A stretch of 64,000 nucleotides of DNA from Betaproteobacteria bacterium Ga0077540 (lineage in GTDB: Bacteria > Pseudomonadota > Gammaproteobacteria > Burkholderiales > Methylophilaceae). Location: the NCBI GenBank assembly GCA_001464125.1, contig LNEP01000001.1, positions 310,001 through 374,000 of the forward strand, given 5' to 3'. Numbering within the stretch: the first letter of the stretch is position 1; each line of letters begins with the position of its first letter. Positions 18,457 through 27,458 of the stretch are shown here, in pieces. A program made the position numbers and the translations under genes. The notes under the pieces are model-generated. The model worked only from the letters and a program-made list of their open reading frames with translations, ran no database searches and was not told the origin of the DNA.

Positions 18457-20679
18457 ATGGTTTCTGTTCACCACTCATCTGCTACCTCACTAGCCGCCAG
18501 CAGTCACAATATTGCTGACTGGATAGAGAATGCAACCAAACGCTTTTCACAAGAGGAAATAGCGTTGGTTGAGCAAGCCTGCACACTAGTGATGCCATTA
18601 TATGCAGGGCATCGTGAAATTACTGGCATTTCCACTATGGAGCACGTGTTGGGTGCTGCCACGATTCTGATTGATATGAATATGGATGCAGAATCCATAG
18701 TGGCAACCATTTTATACGCAGTGCCAGAGCATCTGGCAGATTGGCGGGAGACAGTAGATGCGCAATTTGGCCACGCGATCACTGGGCTAGTCGAAGGCGT
18801 ATCGCGAATGGAGCAAATTCAAGAATTTAGTGTGATAGAAGGCTTACATGCGCCTGAGCGTAAAGAAGATGATCACGCACATCAGATTGAAAGCCTGCGC
18901 AAAATGTTGTTGGCAATGGTGGAAGATATTCGTGTGGTGCTGATTAAACTGGCAGAGCGTACCCAAGCCTTACGATGTTTATCAGGCGCGACGCCAGAAC
19001 TGCAAAGGCGGATTGCGCAAGAAAGCCAAGGAATATTTGCCCCGTTGGCGAATCGGCTGGGTGTTTGGCAAATCAAGTGGGAGCTAGAAGATCTTTCATT
19101 GCGTTATCTTGAGCCGCAACTGTATAAAGAAGTGGCTAAAATGCTGGACGAGCGTCGCGTGGATCGAGAGCAATACATCGTCGATGTAGTCGCGCAACTC
19201 AAGGACGAGCTGAATCAAGCGGGAATCAAAGGAGAGGTCACAGGTCGACCCAAGCATATTTTTAGCATTATTAAGAAGATGAAGAGCAAACATCTTGATT
19301 TTAATGAGCTTTATGATGTCCGAGCAGTGCGGATTTTGGTCGATGATATTAAAGATTGTTATACGGCGCTTGGCCTAATCCATAGTTTATGGCAGCCAAT
19401 CCCCGGTGAGTTTGATGATTATATTGCGCGCCCCAAAAGCAACAATTACCGTTCTTTGCATACGGCAGTCTCTGGCCCACGTGGTTTGGCGTTAGAGGTG
19501 CAAATTCGCACGTTTGAAATGCATCAACATTCAGAATTGGGTGTGGCCGCTCATTGGCGTTATAAAGAGGGTGGAAAATCAGACGCTAAGTTTGATGAGA
19601 AAATCGCTTGGTTGCGTCAAGTATTGGCATGGAAAGACGAGGTAGCTGACACTGGTGACTTGCTGGAGCAGTTTAATAGCGCGTTATTTCAAGACAAGGT
19701 GTATGTGTTGACGCCACAAGGCAAGGTGATTGATTTGCCGATGGGGGCTACTCCAGTCGATTTTGCTTATGCTTTGCATACAGATTTAGGGCATCGTACG
19801 CGAGGCGCTAAAGTGAATGGCAGTATCGTGCCGCTCAATACCAAACTGCAAAATGGTCAGCGTGTGGAAATACTAACCTCTAAACTTGGTTCGCCCAGTC
19901 GCGATTGGCTAAATGCGTCGCTGGGATATTTACAAAGTGCCAGCGCGCGTGCCAAGGTTAGACATTGGTTTAAGTATCAACACTTTGAAGAAAATGTGAC
20001 GCAAGGGCGTGCAAAACTGGATAGGGAACTTCATCGTGCTGGGGCGGGTGCAGTCAATCAAGAGAAAATTGCACAGAAATTACAGTTCCACAAGTTAGAG
20101 GACTTTCTGGCGGCGATAGGGCGGGGAGATGTCAGTGAGCATCAAATTGCGCTGGCTATACAAGAAGAAGTTGCGCCTAACGCAGTTGAGTTGCCGAAAA
20201 TTGCTAGCCCAAGAGTTGGAAGTGGACATGTATCCCAAACAGGGGTGGTGGTAGAGGGTGTGGGTAACTTACAAACCACCACAGCAAAGTGCTGCAAACC
20301 CATGCCGCCAGATACAATCGTAGGCTACTTAACGCGTGACCACGGTGTGACCATTCATAGGGACGTGTGTGCTTTTGTTGTACGTCTGCCAGAAGAGAGG
20401 CGCAATCGATTATTGGCTGCGCAGTGGGGCCAGCATCAAGTGGCGCGCACTGAGGTAAGCATTGAGGTAGAAGCCCATGATAGACAGGGCTTATTGCGTG
20501 ATATTAGTGATTTGTTCTATCGTGAAAAGGTGAATGCTATGCAAGCAAATACCATGACGAGAAACCATTTTGCGCTTATGCAGTTTACACTTCAGATTGC
20601 TGATCGAGAGCAATTGAGTCGATTAATGGGCTTGATAGGAGGCATCCCAAGTGTCATTTCTGTGAGGCGACGCATCTAG
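18457..20679 (+). CDS. relA: GTP pyrophosphokinase RelA
   Basis: A 740-residue RelA/SpoT homologue that makes (p)ppGpp on stalled ribosomes. The N-terminal HD-like domain (about 40-190) lacks the catalytic His-Asp pair (LYAVPEHL where an active enzyme has LHDVVED), so hydrolysis should be absent. The synthetase domain has YDVRAVRILV and EFDDYIARPKSNNYRSLHT. The acidic EFDD form is that of monofunctional RelA, where SpoT has RFKD. TGS (about 395-455), a Cys-containing zinc-finger region (TTAKCCKPMPPD) and ACT (about 665-738) follow. A separate SpoT must exist elsewhere. Confidence 0.95.
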   Translation: MVSVHHSSATSLAASSHNIADWIENATKRFSQEEIALVEQACTLVMPLYAGHREITGISTMEHVLGAATILIDMNMDAESIVATILYAVPEHLADWRETVDAQFGHAITGLVEGVSRMEQIQEFSVIEGLHAPERKEDDHAHQIESLRKMLLAMVEDIRVVLIKLAERTQALRCLSGATPELQRRIAQESQGIFAPLANRLGVWQIKWELEDLSLRYLEPQLYKEVAKMLDERRVDREQYIVDVVAQLKDELNQAGIKGEVTGRPKHIFSIIKKMKSKHLDFNELYDVRAVRILVDDIKDCYTALGLIHSLWQPIPGEFDDYIARPKSNNYRSLHTAVSGPRGLALEVQIRTFEMHQHSELGVAAHWRYKEGGKSDAKFDEKIAWLRQVLAWKDEVADTGDLLEQFNSALFQDKVYVLTPQGKVIDLPMGATPVDFAYALHTDLGHRTRGAKVNGSIVPLNTKLQNGQRVEILTSKLGSPSRDWLNASLGYLQSASARAKVRHWFKYQHFEENVTQGRAKLDRELHRAGAGAVNQEKIAQKLQFHKLEDFLAAIGRGDVSEHQIALAIQEEVAPNAVELPKIASPRVGSGHVSQTGVVVEGVGNLQTTTAKCCKPMPPDTIVGYLTRDHGVTIHRDVCAFVVRLPEERRNRLLAAQWGQHQVARTEVSIEVEAHDRQGLLRDISDLFYREKVNAMQANTMTRNHFALMQFTLQIADREQLSRLMGLIGGIPSVISVRRRI

Positions 20680-20694
20680 TCGCCCCCCGATACG

Positions 20695-21075
20695 TTACGA
20701 ATGAAGTGGTCTAGTGTCAGTTGGCACTGATACAGCCGATGAAGCAAAGCTCCCAATCACAATCGCCAGTAAATGATAAACCGAAGGCACAAGAGGAATC
20801 GCGCTGAGGGCTGGTAAAAATTCAAACGCAATTGCAATCAACGGAATAAACCCTAACCATGATTTGCCAATTAGTTTGCCTCGGATAAAGCAGACGTAGC
20901 ACAACATCAACATCGAACCCATATGCAAAAGTAAGGGCAAAGTCAGTATGTTCATACCCAAACTGCCACTGCTGATTGTAGAGCTTGAGTCAACATAAGT
21001 AAGATAAGCTGGAATCATCAATAAAACGTATGTAACGATAAACACAGTTGTATTAGCTAGCGCTTTATTCATCAT
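20695..21075 (-). CDS. Small integral membrane protein, unknown function
   Basis: A 126-residue protein with four predicted membrane helices and short loops. I do not recognise the family. The start MMNKAL at 21075 is preferred because GGAGG lies six bases upstream; a longer frame to 21150 lacks a site. It is divergent from a LysR regulator with inverted repeats between them, so it is the most likely target of that regulator. Confidence 0.7.
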   Translation of the reverse strand: MMNKALANTTVFIVTYVLLMIPAYLTYVDSSSTISSGSLGMNILTLPLLLHMGSMLMLCYVCFIRGKLIGKSWLGFIPLIAIAFEFLPALSAIPLVPSVYHLLAIVIGSFASSAVSVPTDTRPLHS

Positions 21076-21142
21076 TAAGTACCTCCAGTACTTGTTTCCA
21101 TCATCTATATTGATTTGATTAAAACTTTCAAAACTTTTAACT

Positions 21143-21184
21143 TGATGCACAGATGCATCATAAGTCGTATATTTAAATTAAATA
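21143..21184. promoter_or_regulatory. Inverted repeats in the LysR/membrane-protein divergent gap
   Basis: TGATGCA (21143-21149) faces TGCATCA (21154-21160) across four bases. TATTTAA (21170-21176) faces TTAAATA (21178-21184) around one A. Both fit dyad operators of a LysR protein controlling itself and its divergent neighbour. Which one is used cannot be told from sequence. Confidence 0.5.
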
Positions 21185-21233
21185 AGTCCCTGTAAATGAA
21201 CATAACTGTTTCCAATAGGGATACAATCAATTG

Positions 21234-22139
21234 ATGTACGATTTAAACTTAATGATTATTTTTGCGCATGTAGTGAATGAGCAAAGCTTTTCTGCTGCGG
21301 CAAAAAAGCTGAATGTATCTCGCTCGTCCGTGAGCAAGGCTGTGGCTAAATTAGAACATGCGCTAGGTGCAAGTTTACTCAATCGAAGCACTCGTCACTT
21401 AAGCTTAACTGAGGTGGGCACAGCCTTTTTTGATTATTGCACGCGTATTAATTACGAAGCTGATCAAGCGCATAGAATGATTGAGAGTTTAAACACCCAA
21501 CCCCGAGGTGTACTGAAAGTTGCGGCCTCTGTGGCATTTGGCACCCTGCATATTGCACCTGCCATTGGTGATTTTATGCGATTACATCCTAAGTTAGATA
21601 TCGATGTGACCATCACCGACAGAGTGGTCGATTTAACCGAAGAAGGATACGACGTAATCATTTCCGTGATGCGAGATTTGCCACAGGCATTGGTTGCAAA
21701 AAAGTTGGCGCCTATACGCCGAAAACTGTGCGCTACTCCCAGCTACTTTGATGAGTTTGGGACCCCTTTAGTGCCACAAGACTTAGTAAAGCATAACTGT
21801 TTGGACTATATCCACTCTGGGGATAAAGGGCTGTGGCGCTTTACAGGTCCGAGTGGAGAGGTCTCGGTGCCTGTATCGGGCAGGCTACGTATCAATGACG
21901 ACGAGGCACTTTCACAGGTGGTACTAGGTGGTTTTGGCCTAGCCTTACTGCCAACGTTTATTATCGGTAAGGATATTCAGGCTAAGCGTCTGAAATCCGT
22001 ATTGTCAGAGTACATTCCTGTAGAGCAACACGTATATGCACTTTACTTACCTAAACGAAACTTACCCCTAAAGATACGGGTGTTGATTGATTTTTTAGCA
22101 GAAAGATTTGGTCATGAGCCTTACTGGGATATGGAGTGA
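21234..22139 (+). CDS. LysR-family transcriptional regulator
   Basis: A 301-residue regulator. The winged helix (about 1-60) has FSAAAKKLNVSRSSVSKAVAKLE and LLNRSTRHLSLTE in the usual places (described by key residues). The effector-binding domain spans about 90-295. It resembles the AaeR/DsdC-like group with 'GFGLALLPTFI'. The ATG at 21234 is used; a possible -10 TACAAT at 21222-21227 is so close that the transcript may have almost no leader. Its effector is unknown. The divergent small membrane protein is the likely target. Confidence 0.9.
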   Translation: MYDLNLMIIFAHVVNEQSFSAAAKKLNVSRSSVSKAVAKLEHALGASLLNRSTRHLSLTEVGTAFFDYCTRINYEADQAHRMIESLNTQPRGVLKVAASVAFGTLHIAPAIGDFMRLHPKLDIDVTITDRVVDLTEEGYDVIISVMRDLPQALVAKKLAPIRRKLCATPSYFDEFGTPLVPQDLVKHNCLDYIHSGDKGLWRFTGPSGEVSVPVSGRLRINDDEALSQVVLGGFGLALLPTFIIGKDIQAKRLKSVLSEYIPVEQHVYALYLPKRNLPLKIRVLIDFLAERFGHEPYWDME

Positions 22140-22197
22140 TTCTTTTACGCAGTTCTGTCTACATTCAAGCAATCACTTAGCCTATAAGTTGTAGGGG

Positions 22198-22719
22198 CTA
22201 GTTGTTTGCGATGTTGCAGTTTGCTCCCATCCATTTACCCTGAATATTAGCTTGTTCATTGATTGGGTTACCCTGTACCGTGCCATTGAAAGTGGTCTGA
22301 CCATTGAAGTGTTGAGTATCCGTCAGCGTTCCGTGTGCTTCGCCGCTTCCTTCTAGCTGTGGATTTTTACAGACGTAGTTCATCCGATATGCGTTTCCGT
22401 TACGCGTAATATTACCGACTGTACAACCTGCTTGATTTTCAAATGTACTCGGTACAATTTTTTGTTTGGCCATCTCAGGTGTTACACATGTGGTGGATTT
22501 TGCTGCACCATCTTTAATGTCTGGTAGTTCAACCCCATACTCTTTCGCTAACTCGTTGATGTTTTGCATCTGATCTGGTGGCAATTGAGATGTTAAGCTT
22601 AACAAGTTTGAGGTAGTGGTGATTTCCCATAAACCTGGCTTAATTGAAATTTCCGCAGCGTTTGCGGCGGCCGTAAATAACAATGTTGCTAGAGTCAGGC
22701 TAATGTTTTGAATTCGCAT
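22198..22719 (-). CDS. Exported DUF3617-type protein
   Basis: A 173-residue periplasmic protein with a clear signal peptide (residues 1-22, cut after ANA). The mature part begins AEISIKPGLWEITT, the DUF3617 hallmark. A conserved TTCVTPE precedes paired cysteines (QAGCTVGN, YVCKNP, NCNIANN). Function unknown. The ATG at 22719 is chosen because the longer frame to 22824 adds residues in front of the signal peptide. It is not obviously linked to its neighbours. Confidence 0.85.
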   Translation of the reverse strand: MRIQNISLTLATLLFTAAANAAEISIKPGLWEITTTSNLLSLTSQLPPDQMQNINELAKEYGVELPDIKDGAAKSTTCVTPEMAKQKIVPSTFENQAGCTVGNITRNGNAYRMNYVCKNPQLEGSGEAHGTLTDTQHFNGQTTFNGTVQGNPINEQANIQGKWMGANCNIANN

Positions 22720-22877
22720 GGAGTGCCTTGTATCAATTGATATAAAGATATGAGGTATAGAATGCCAACTAAGTTCAGCCATATCTATGCTTGCATTTAC
22801 AGACCCCACAGCATCAATATGCATAATTCAATGTGTTGGTAGTTAGGCCGAGAATCACTGTCGTACGTATGGCCTAG

Positions 22878-24479
22878 TCAAAATGGTGCATGCAAATCTA
22901 GCTGATACTGGTTTTTACCTCTGGTTTTGGCTTTGTACATCATTTGATCGGCACGTTTAATAGCATCATCAAAGTGCTCAGAAGTGTGGTGCCAGACAGA
23001 AATGCCGATGCTACAACCAATATGATTGCCGATTTGGTTGACGCCCTGAATAATTCTTGCCGCAATTTGCGCTAGTACTTCTTCCATATGATGTTCGTTC
23101 AAGTGTAGGCAAACGATGAATTCATCGCCACCATAGCGTGCAGCCCAGTCATTGTCTCTGATTGATTGACGAATGACATGCGCTGTTTCCGTCAGTACCT
23201 TATCACCCTCTATATGACCATGTTGATCATTCACTTGCTTGAAGCCATCCAAATCAATAAATACAAAAGCTAACCTTACGTCGGGCGACTGAGACAAAGA
23301 TTGTTGTATGTCTTCTAGCTTCTCATAAAAGTAGGCTCGGCTAGGCAATTGGGTAAGCGTATCGTGTTTGGCGTCGATTAATGCCTCGCGCATGGCCTGT
23401 TTTTCTTCCGCAAGCGCTTTAATGTTTTTGTAGGAGATGATATGTTGTTTTTTCATTGCATCATGCATTTTGGCTAAACGGTTAAATTCTTTTACTGGGC
23501 CAAACTTAAATGGCTTAACACCATTTGCATGCGTGCCTTCGATAATATCGTTTACATGCCGGCTTAAGTAATTAGCCAAGAAAATTGACAAGCCAATAGT
23601 CACGAAAATGAGTAGCAAGCAGAAACCTGCCAGTTGTAATAGTGCTTGATTGATATCTTGATTCAAGGTTTTTTTAGGAACGCCAATCGCTACATATAAA
23701 TCCCAGTTATTCACTTTGACTAGCGAAGCTTTTACCTCAATGTTTTCTGTGGTAACTGCATCAAATATGGCATTGGTTGGGTTTTGCAACGCATGTGTAA
23801 GATCGGCATTGGGTGGTTTACCAACATGATTCTCAGGGTCGTGTGAGTGCGACATAATTGTGCCGTTGCGATCGAGCACCCATACAATCCAATCAGAAGA
23901 AAGATTTTGATTGTCGATTAACTTATCTAGAATATCAATGGGGTAAATCATGCTCAGACAGTAAGCAACTTTGCCTCCCTGAAACACTGGTACACCCACT
24001 GCAAATAGAGGTTTGTTATTTAGCGGTGATTTGAATAATGCGGAAACAGTCGGGTTGCCCGTATCAAATACTGTGGCAATTGAAGGAAGGTCGCTCGCAT
24101 GAAATTGTGGACTGCCAAATGGACGCTTTGTAAACAGCACGACATCACGGTTAACATCTATAAGCGTGATAGCAATTGCTTCTTTATTGATAATATTAAG
24201 GCGAAGAGAGTGCGTGTAGAGCGCTCTCAAATCAGTATTAACAGCGGCATCACTGGTGGCGATACCATCTAAAAATGCAACGGATGAGTTTATTTTTTCA
24301 TCGAGATTACTGGCAATGGATTGCGTACGCTCAATTAGCTCTCGATTGTGTAATTTTTGCTGGGTATCGCCTAAAGCATGAATTAGATATACGGCATAGA
24401 TAAACAACGGTAGGCTGCCAAAGAATGCAATCAGCACTAGCCAAGTTTTCAAACTGACTTTTATCTTTCTGAATATCAT
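22878..24479 (-). CDS. Membrane diguanylate cyclase with periplasmic sensor
   Basis: A 533-residue protein that should make cyclic di-GMP. TM1 is at about 14-34. A Cache-type periplasmic sensor (about 35-275) is followed by TM2 (about 283-305), a short HAMP-like linker, and GGDEF (about 365-530). The active motif is intact (RYGGDEF). The product-inhibition site RxxD (RDND) sits five residues before it, so feedback control is expected. It is probably active rather than degenerate. The ligand is unknown. It lies in a row of unrelated minus-strand genes. Confidence 0.93.
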   Translation of the reverse strand: MIFRKIKVSLKTWLVLIAFFGSLPLFIYAVYLIHALGDTQQKLHNRELIERTQSIASNLDEKINSSVAFLDGIATSDAAVNTDLRALYTHSLRLNIINKEAIAITLIDVNRDVVLFTKRPFGSPQFHASDLPSIATVFDTGNPTVSALFKSPLNNKPLFAVGVPVFQGGKVAYCLSMIYPIDILDKLIDNQNLSSDWIVWVLDRNGTIMSHSHDPENHVGKPPNADLTHALQNPTNAIFDAVTTENIEVKASLVKVNNWDLYVAIGVPKKTLNQDINQALLQLAGFCLLLIFVTIGLSIFLANYLSRHVNDIIEGTHANGVKPFKFGPVKEFNRLAKMHDAMKKQHIISYKNIKALAEEKQAMREALIDAKHDTLTQLPSRAYFYEKLEDIQQSLSQSPDVRLAFVFIDLDGFKQVNDQHGHIEGDKVLTETAHVIRQSIRDNDWAARYGGDEFIVCLHLNEHHMEEVLAQIAARIIQGVNQIGNHIGCSIGISVWHHTSEHFDDAIKRADQMMYKAKTRGKNQYQLDLHAPF

Positions 24480-24562
24480 CTTGCAATACTCTGCCTATAC
24501 AAGAGACAAGAATACTATAGACCTATAGTGATTAAGTTTGCAATCACATAGGCATAAATGCT

Positions 24563-25453
24563 TTAGTTTGTGAGATTGACAGACAGCTTGTGTCTTTGCA
24601 TAAAGGCATCCACCTCATCAAGTAGACGGCTATTGCCTCTGAGTGGTTTTGCCAGTTTTACCACCATATCGATATGCCCATAGTCTGGGAACTCTACCAC
24701 CTCCACCATGCCTTGATGCTGCTTTATTTCTGCAGCCAAGTTATACGTGTTGTGTGGCCAGACAACGCCATCTTTTAACCCAACCAAGAGTAATAGGGCA
24801 GGGTTCTTGCCATCCACAAAGCGAATGGGCTGTGATTTCCACTGTGTTTCTTCTGACCCGAAAATCTCTTTAAGTCTGGTTGATTTTAGCGGAAGAAAAT
24901 CATACGGGCCAGCCAAACCAACATAGCCTCTAAAGTCCTTGGGCGTGAGCGCTACTTGACCTAAGTAATGAGTATTAATTGCTAGCATGGTCAATAAATG
25001 CGCACCTGCGGAGTGGCCGACCATGAAAATTTGATCAGGATCACCACCGTACTCTGCAATATGTGTTTTTACCCATCTGGCTGCGTACGCAGGGTCTTGC
25101 ATTACCTCTGGAAATTTAACTTCTGGATAAACGCGATAATTGGGGATGACAGTCACATAACCACGCGAGGCAAACGCTTCTGCCGCAAATAAGTAATCTT
25201 CTTTTTCGCCAGACTCCCAACTACCACCATAAAAGAACAAAACAACCGGTAATTTATTGGAAGCTTGATGTTTTGGTATGTAAATATCTAGCTGCTGGCG
25301 TGCAACTGAGCCATAAGAAATGTCGCTTTTTACTGTGTGCCCGTTGGAGGGGATTAAACTGTTTAGCACTTTCACTGGCGAGCACGCAGTGCTGGCAAAG
25401 GTTGCTATTGTGACCATTAGCGGTGATAGTAATCTGGATAGTCTCGAAGTCAT
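24563..25453 (-). CDS. Alpha/beta hydrolase (carboxylesterase-like), probably lipoprotein
   Basis: A 296-residue hydrolase of the BD-FAE/HSL type. The N-terminal hydrophobic stretch ends ASTAC, a weak lipobox, so it is probably exported and lipid-anchored. The oxyanion motif is FFYGGSWESG, the nucleophile Ser lies in MVGHSAGAH, and Asp and His come late (VGLKDGVV; DYGHIDMV). It likely cleaves small esters. The natural substrate is unknown and nothing nearby indicates one. Confidence 0.85.
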   Translation of the reverse strand: MTSRLSRLLSPLMVTIATFASTACSPVKVLNSLIPSNGHTVKSDISYGSVARQQLDIYIPKHQASNKLPVVLFFYGGSWESGEKEDYLFAAEAFASRGYVTVIPNYRVYPEVKFPEVMQDPAYAARWVKTHIAEYGGDPDQIFMVGHSAGAHLLTMLAINTHYLGQVALTPKDFRGYVGLAGPYDFLPLKSTRLKEIFGSEETQWKSQPIRFVDGKNPALLLLVGLKDGVVWPHNTYNLAAEIKQHQGMVEVVEFPDYGHIDMVVKLAKPLRGNSRLLDEVDAFMQRHKLSVNLTN

Positions 25454-25632
25454 GGTGAGTGATTATGCATTATTGTGGTTGATGGGCGGGTGACAAAAAT
25501 AGTAGCTTTTATCAGTTCGCCTCTCATTGGTTCTGTTTGGCTTGATTAAGTTCTAATTAGAGATGTTGTATCAGATTGTATTTAGGTTAGTAGCGGTTTA
25601 TTTATCACATACACAATTGCCGGCTAGTACTA

Positions 25633-25662
25633 TTAACACGCGATTCGTTAGTGTGGTATCAT
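25633..25662 (+). promoter_or_regulatory. Sigma-70 promoter of a putative small RNA
   Basis: TTAACA (25633-25638, 5/6 match to TTGACA), an 18-base spacer, and TATCAT (25657-25662, 5/6). No protein-coding frame follows on this strand. The remainder of the 306-base gap (25454-25632) shows nothing else I can name. Confidence 0.65.
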
Positions 25663-25668
25663 TGTTAA

Positions 25669-25754
25669 CAATTGATGTTGTGTATGAATGTGTCATTCAC
25701 ACTAGTTTTCCCTCCTCAAGGGGTGGCCCCATACTTTAGTGTGGGGTTTTTTTT
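25669..25754 (+). ncRNA. Candidate small RNA, about 85 nt
   Basis: Transcription from the promoter at 25633-25662 would start near 25669 and stop at an intrinsic terminator ending at 25754. A first hairpin pairs TGAATG (685-690 of 25 kb) with CATTCA (694-699), extended by GTG/CAC. A C-rich single-stranded segment, CCCTCCTC (25710-25717), is complementary to Shine-Dalgarno sequences. The terminator hairpin follows. No plus-strand gene lies upstream that would need this terminator, since both flanking genes are on the minus strand. I do not recognise an Rfam family. A target-repressing sRNA is inferred. Confidence 0.6.
25727..25754 (+). terminator. Intrinsic terminator of the candidate small RNA
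   Basis: CCCCATAC (25727-25734) pairs with GTGTGGGG (25739-25746), with one wobble and a TTTA loop. Eight T follow. The T run is only on the plus strand, so it does not serve the minus-strand gene at 25760. Confidence 0.85.
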
Positions 25755-25759
25755 GCTTA

Positions 25760-26395
25760 TTATTTAGCCAGTCCAAACTTATTCAATGCATTTATTTGGC
25801 GTTGATGTAGCCGTGAAAATACAAGAAGTGCCGTAATTGCCCCTAATAACGCACAAAACATATCAGACTGCGTATCCCATGGGTCACCTTGTGTGCCTAA
25901 AAATTCTACCGCGCCTTGACCAAGCGCAAGCGCCGCTGCCCATTCAATCAGCTCATACGTTGCGCTAATGGCTAGCACAATACAAATGACCACAAAAACT
26001 CGCATGACTTTATGGGTGATATATTGATGTCTGATCAAAATTTCTCTGGCTGCAATTGCCGGAACCAGCCCTTGAAAAAAGTGACCAATCTTATCGTAAG
26101 GGTTACGTGAAAGTGAGAGCCAATCTGCAATCTCAAAGCCTAATGGCACTCTGGCATAGCTGTATTTAGCGCCTAAAAGTAGCACCAAGGCATGCAAAAA
26201 GATACCTAAATATAACAAGGGTGTGAGCGGAAAACGACGATATGTCAGTATTAATAGTGGCAACACAATCATGACTGGCAATGCTTCCATCAACCATGTT
26301 CCTAAATCGTATGGTTGAATGCCCGATACAATAATTGCTACACCAGTGGCAAATAAGCCAAACTGGAGCAAATAAGGTGCGCGAGATTGATTCAT
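25760..26395 (-). CDS. DUF2238 (YjdF-like) membrane protein
   Basis: A 211-residue protein with about six membrane helices. The family signatures are NPYDKIGHFFQG, ATYELIEW and GTQGDPWDTQSDM, which carry conserved charged residues inside the membrane. Function unknown for the family. It is followed (to its 5' side) by another small membrane protein gene on the same strand after 68 bases. Recognition of the family is good; any role is open. Confidence 0.85.
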   Translation of the reverse strand: MNQSRAPYLLQFGLFATGVAIIVSGIQPYDLGTWLMEALPVMIVLPLLILTYRRFPLTPLLYLGIFLHALVLLLGAKYSYARVPLGFEIADWLSLSRNPYDKIGHFFQGLVPAIAAREILIRHQYITHKVMRVFVVICIVLAISATYELIEWAAALALGQGAVEFLGTQGDPWDTQSDMFCALLGAITALLVFSRLHQRQINALNKFGLAK

Positions 26396-26463
26396 GAAAT
26401 GCCGCCTAATTAAAACCTGATTTTAACTAGGTTTGGTTAATGTTGGCAGACAAATTAACCGCT

Positions 26464-26862
26464 TTAATATTCGCTGGTGCTTAAATGGTACTTAATCACA
26501 TTTAATACAGCGGAAAATACCATGGCGTATTCCATGATGGTAATGGCATACAGCTGTTGTTCGGGAATGCCCGTTAGCATGTGCACACCCAGCATCAAAG
26601 CGTTAGCAATAACGCCAATCAGGATGATTAAGCCAATCACACGATTCCTTAAACTAAACACATAAATTTGAGCAATAAACAGCAATCCAATCAGGCTTTC
26701 TATGCTGAATGTTTGTTGAATATGAATATTGGTAAGGATAAGTGCAATATAGAGGCTAACTAGCGTTATGGCCCCTGGTAGCTTAGTTGGCATGCCTTCA
26801 CCATTATGTCTAAATGTGATGGCAAACCATGCATGTGTGATAAGCGCGTATAGAAGTTTCAT
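26464..26862 (-). CDS. Small four-helix membrane protein, unknown function
   Basis: A 132-residue hydrophobic protein with four membrane helices (about 28-45, 54-70, 74-95 and 105-125). I do not recognise the family. It precedes the DUF2238 gene on the same strand and may be co-transcribed. No motif suggests activity. Confidence 0.65.
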   Translation of the reverse strand: MKLLYALITHAWFAITFRHNGEGMPTKLPGAITLVSLYIALILTNIHIQQTFSIESLIGLLFIAQIYVFSLRNRVIGLIILIGVIANALMLGVHMLTGIPEQQLYAITIMEYAMVFSAVLNVIKYHLSTSEY

Positions 26863-27008
26863 CTTAACCTCGATTCATTAAACAGACCATAAGAGATGCG
26901 CGTTGCAAATGCTTCTCCTGTGATACTGTTAACGGCAGCTAGAGGCAAAAATTAAATGCTTCTTGCGCTGTTAGCGCGTGTTACAAGTAAAGCTAAGCAA
27001 TCTGTTGA

Positions 27009-27182
27009 TTAATAAATATCATCAAGCGAGACAGTATCTTCATCAGCAGAGTAGTGTTTATTGCCAGTACTCATTCCACTGTAACTTTCTTGATAATCAT
27101 CAAATTCATCGCCAGCAAAGTCTTCCAGCATTTGATCGATCACTTTAATTTTGTCTACTTTTTTTACATTGTCGGTTGGCAT
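27009..27182 (-). CDS. Small acidic protein, 57 residues, unknown function
   Basis: A short minus-strand reading frame: start ATG at 27182, stop TAA at 27009-27011, with AGGA seven bases before the ATG. The protein starts MPTDNVKKVDKIKVIDQM and then becomes very acidic (EDFAGDEFDDYQES, DEDTVSLDDIY). It is probably cytoplasmic and partly disordered. I do not recognise it. The plus-strand reading frame over the same bases has no such features, so the minus frame is preferred. Confidence 0.6.
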   Translation of the reverse strand: MPTDNVKKVDKIKVIDQMLEDFAGDEFDDYQESYSGMSTGNKHYSADEDTVSLDDIY

Positions 27183-27364
27183 TTCGTCATCCTTTCAACT
27201 TGCGTTAAGTTTGGTAAGCGTTTTATGCGTTACTTAATTACATAAAAGCATATTGCATGCCAAACATTACAATTTGATTGAAAATGACTGTTTTTGCCGA
27301 TAAACAGCGTTAAAGGCTAAAAGTAAGCAATAAAAACACTGCTTAAATCGCAATTCAAAGTGTG

Positions 27365-27390
27365 ATGATGTGTGCTATGTGCACCATCAT
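27365..27390. other. Intergenic hairpin in the 27183-27529 gap
   Basis: This 347-base gap holds a 10-bp stem with one bulged T: ATGATG-T-GTGC (27365-27375), loop TATGT, GCAC-CATCAT (27381-27390). A plus-strand GCCGATAA at 27296-27303 matches a sigma-28 -10 but has no matching -35. The bidirectional terminator at 27459-27493 also lies here. It could be the leader of the 57-residue ORF on the minus strand or part of a plus-strand RNA. Confidence 0.45.
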
Positions 27391-27458
27391 GCATTGGGTA
27401 CCACTGACAATTTTTAGTCACATGCGCTTGTAAATGGACAGTTCTTAGAAAGAGCATA

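Noticed and set aside
18504..18782. Active HD hydrolase in the relA product
   Set aside because: The His-Asp pair is missing (LYAVPEHL), and the synthetase motif is EFDD, so a bifunctional SpoT is unlikely.
27054..27245. 63-residue plus-strand frame
   Set aside because: It has no ribosome site. The opposite strand has a better frame (27009-27182) with one.
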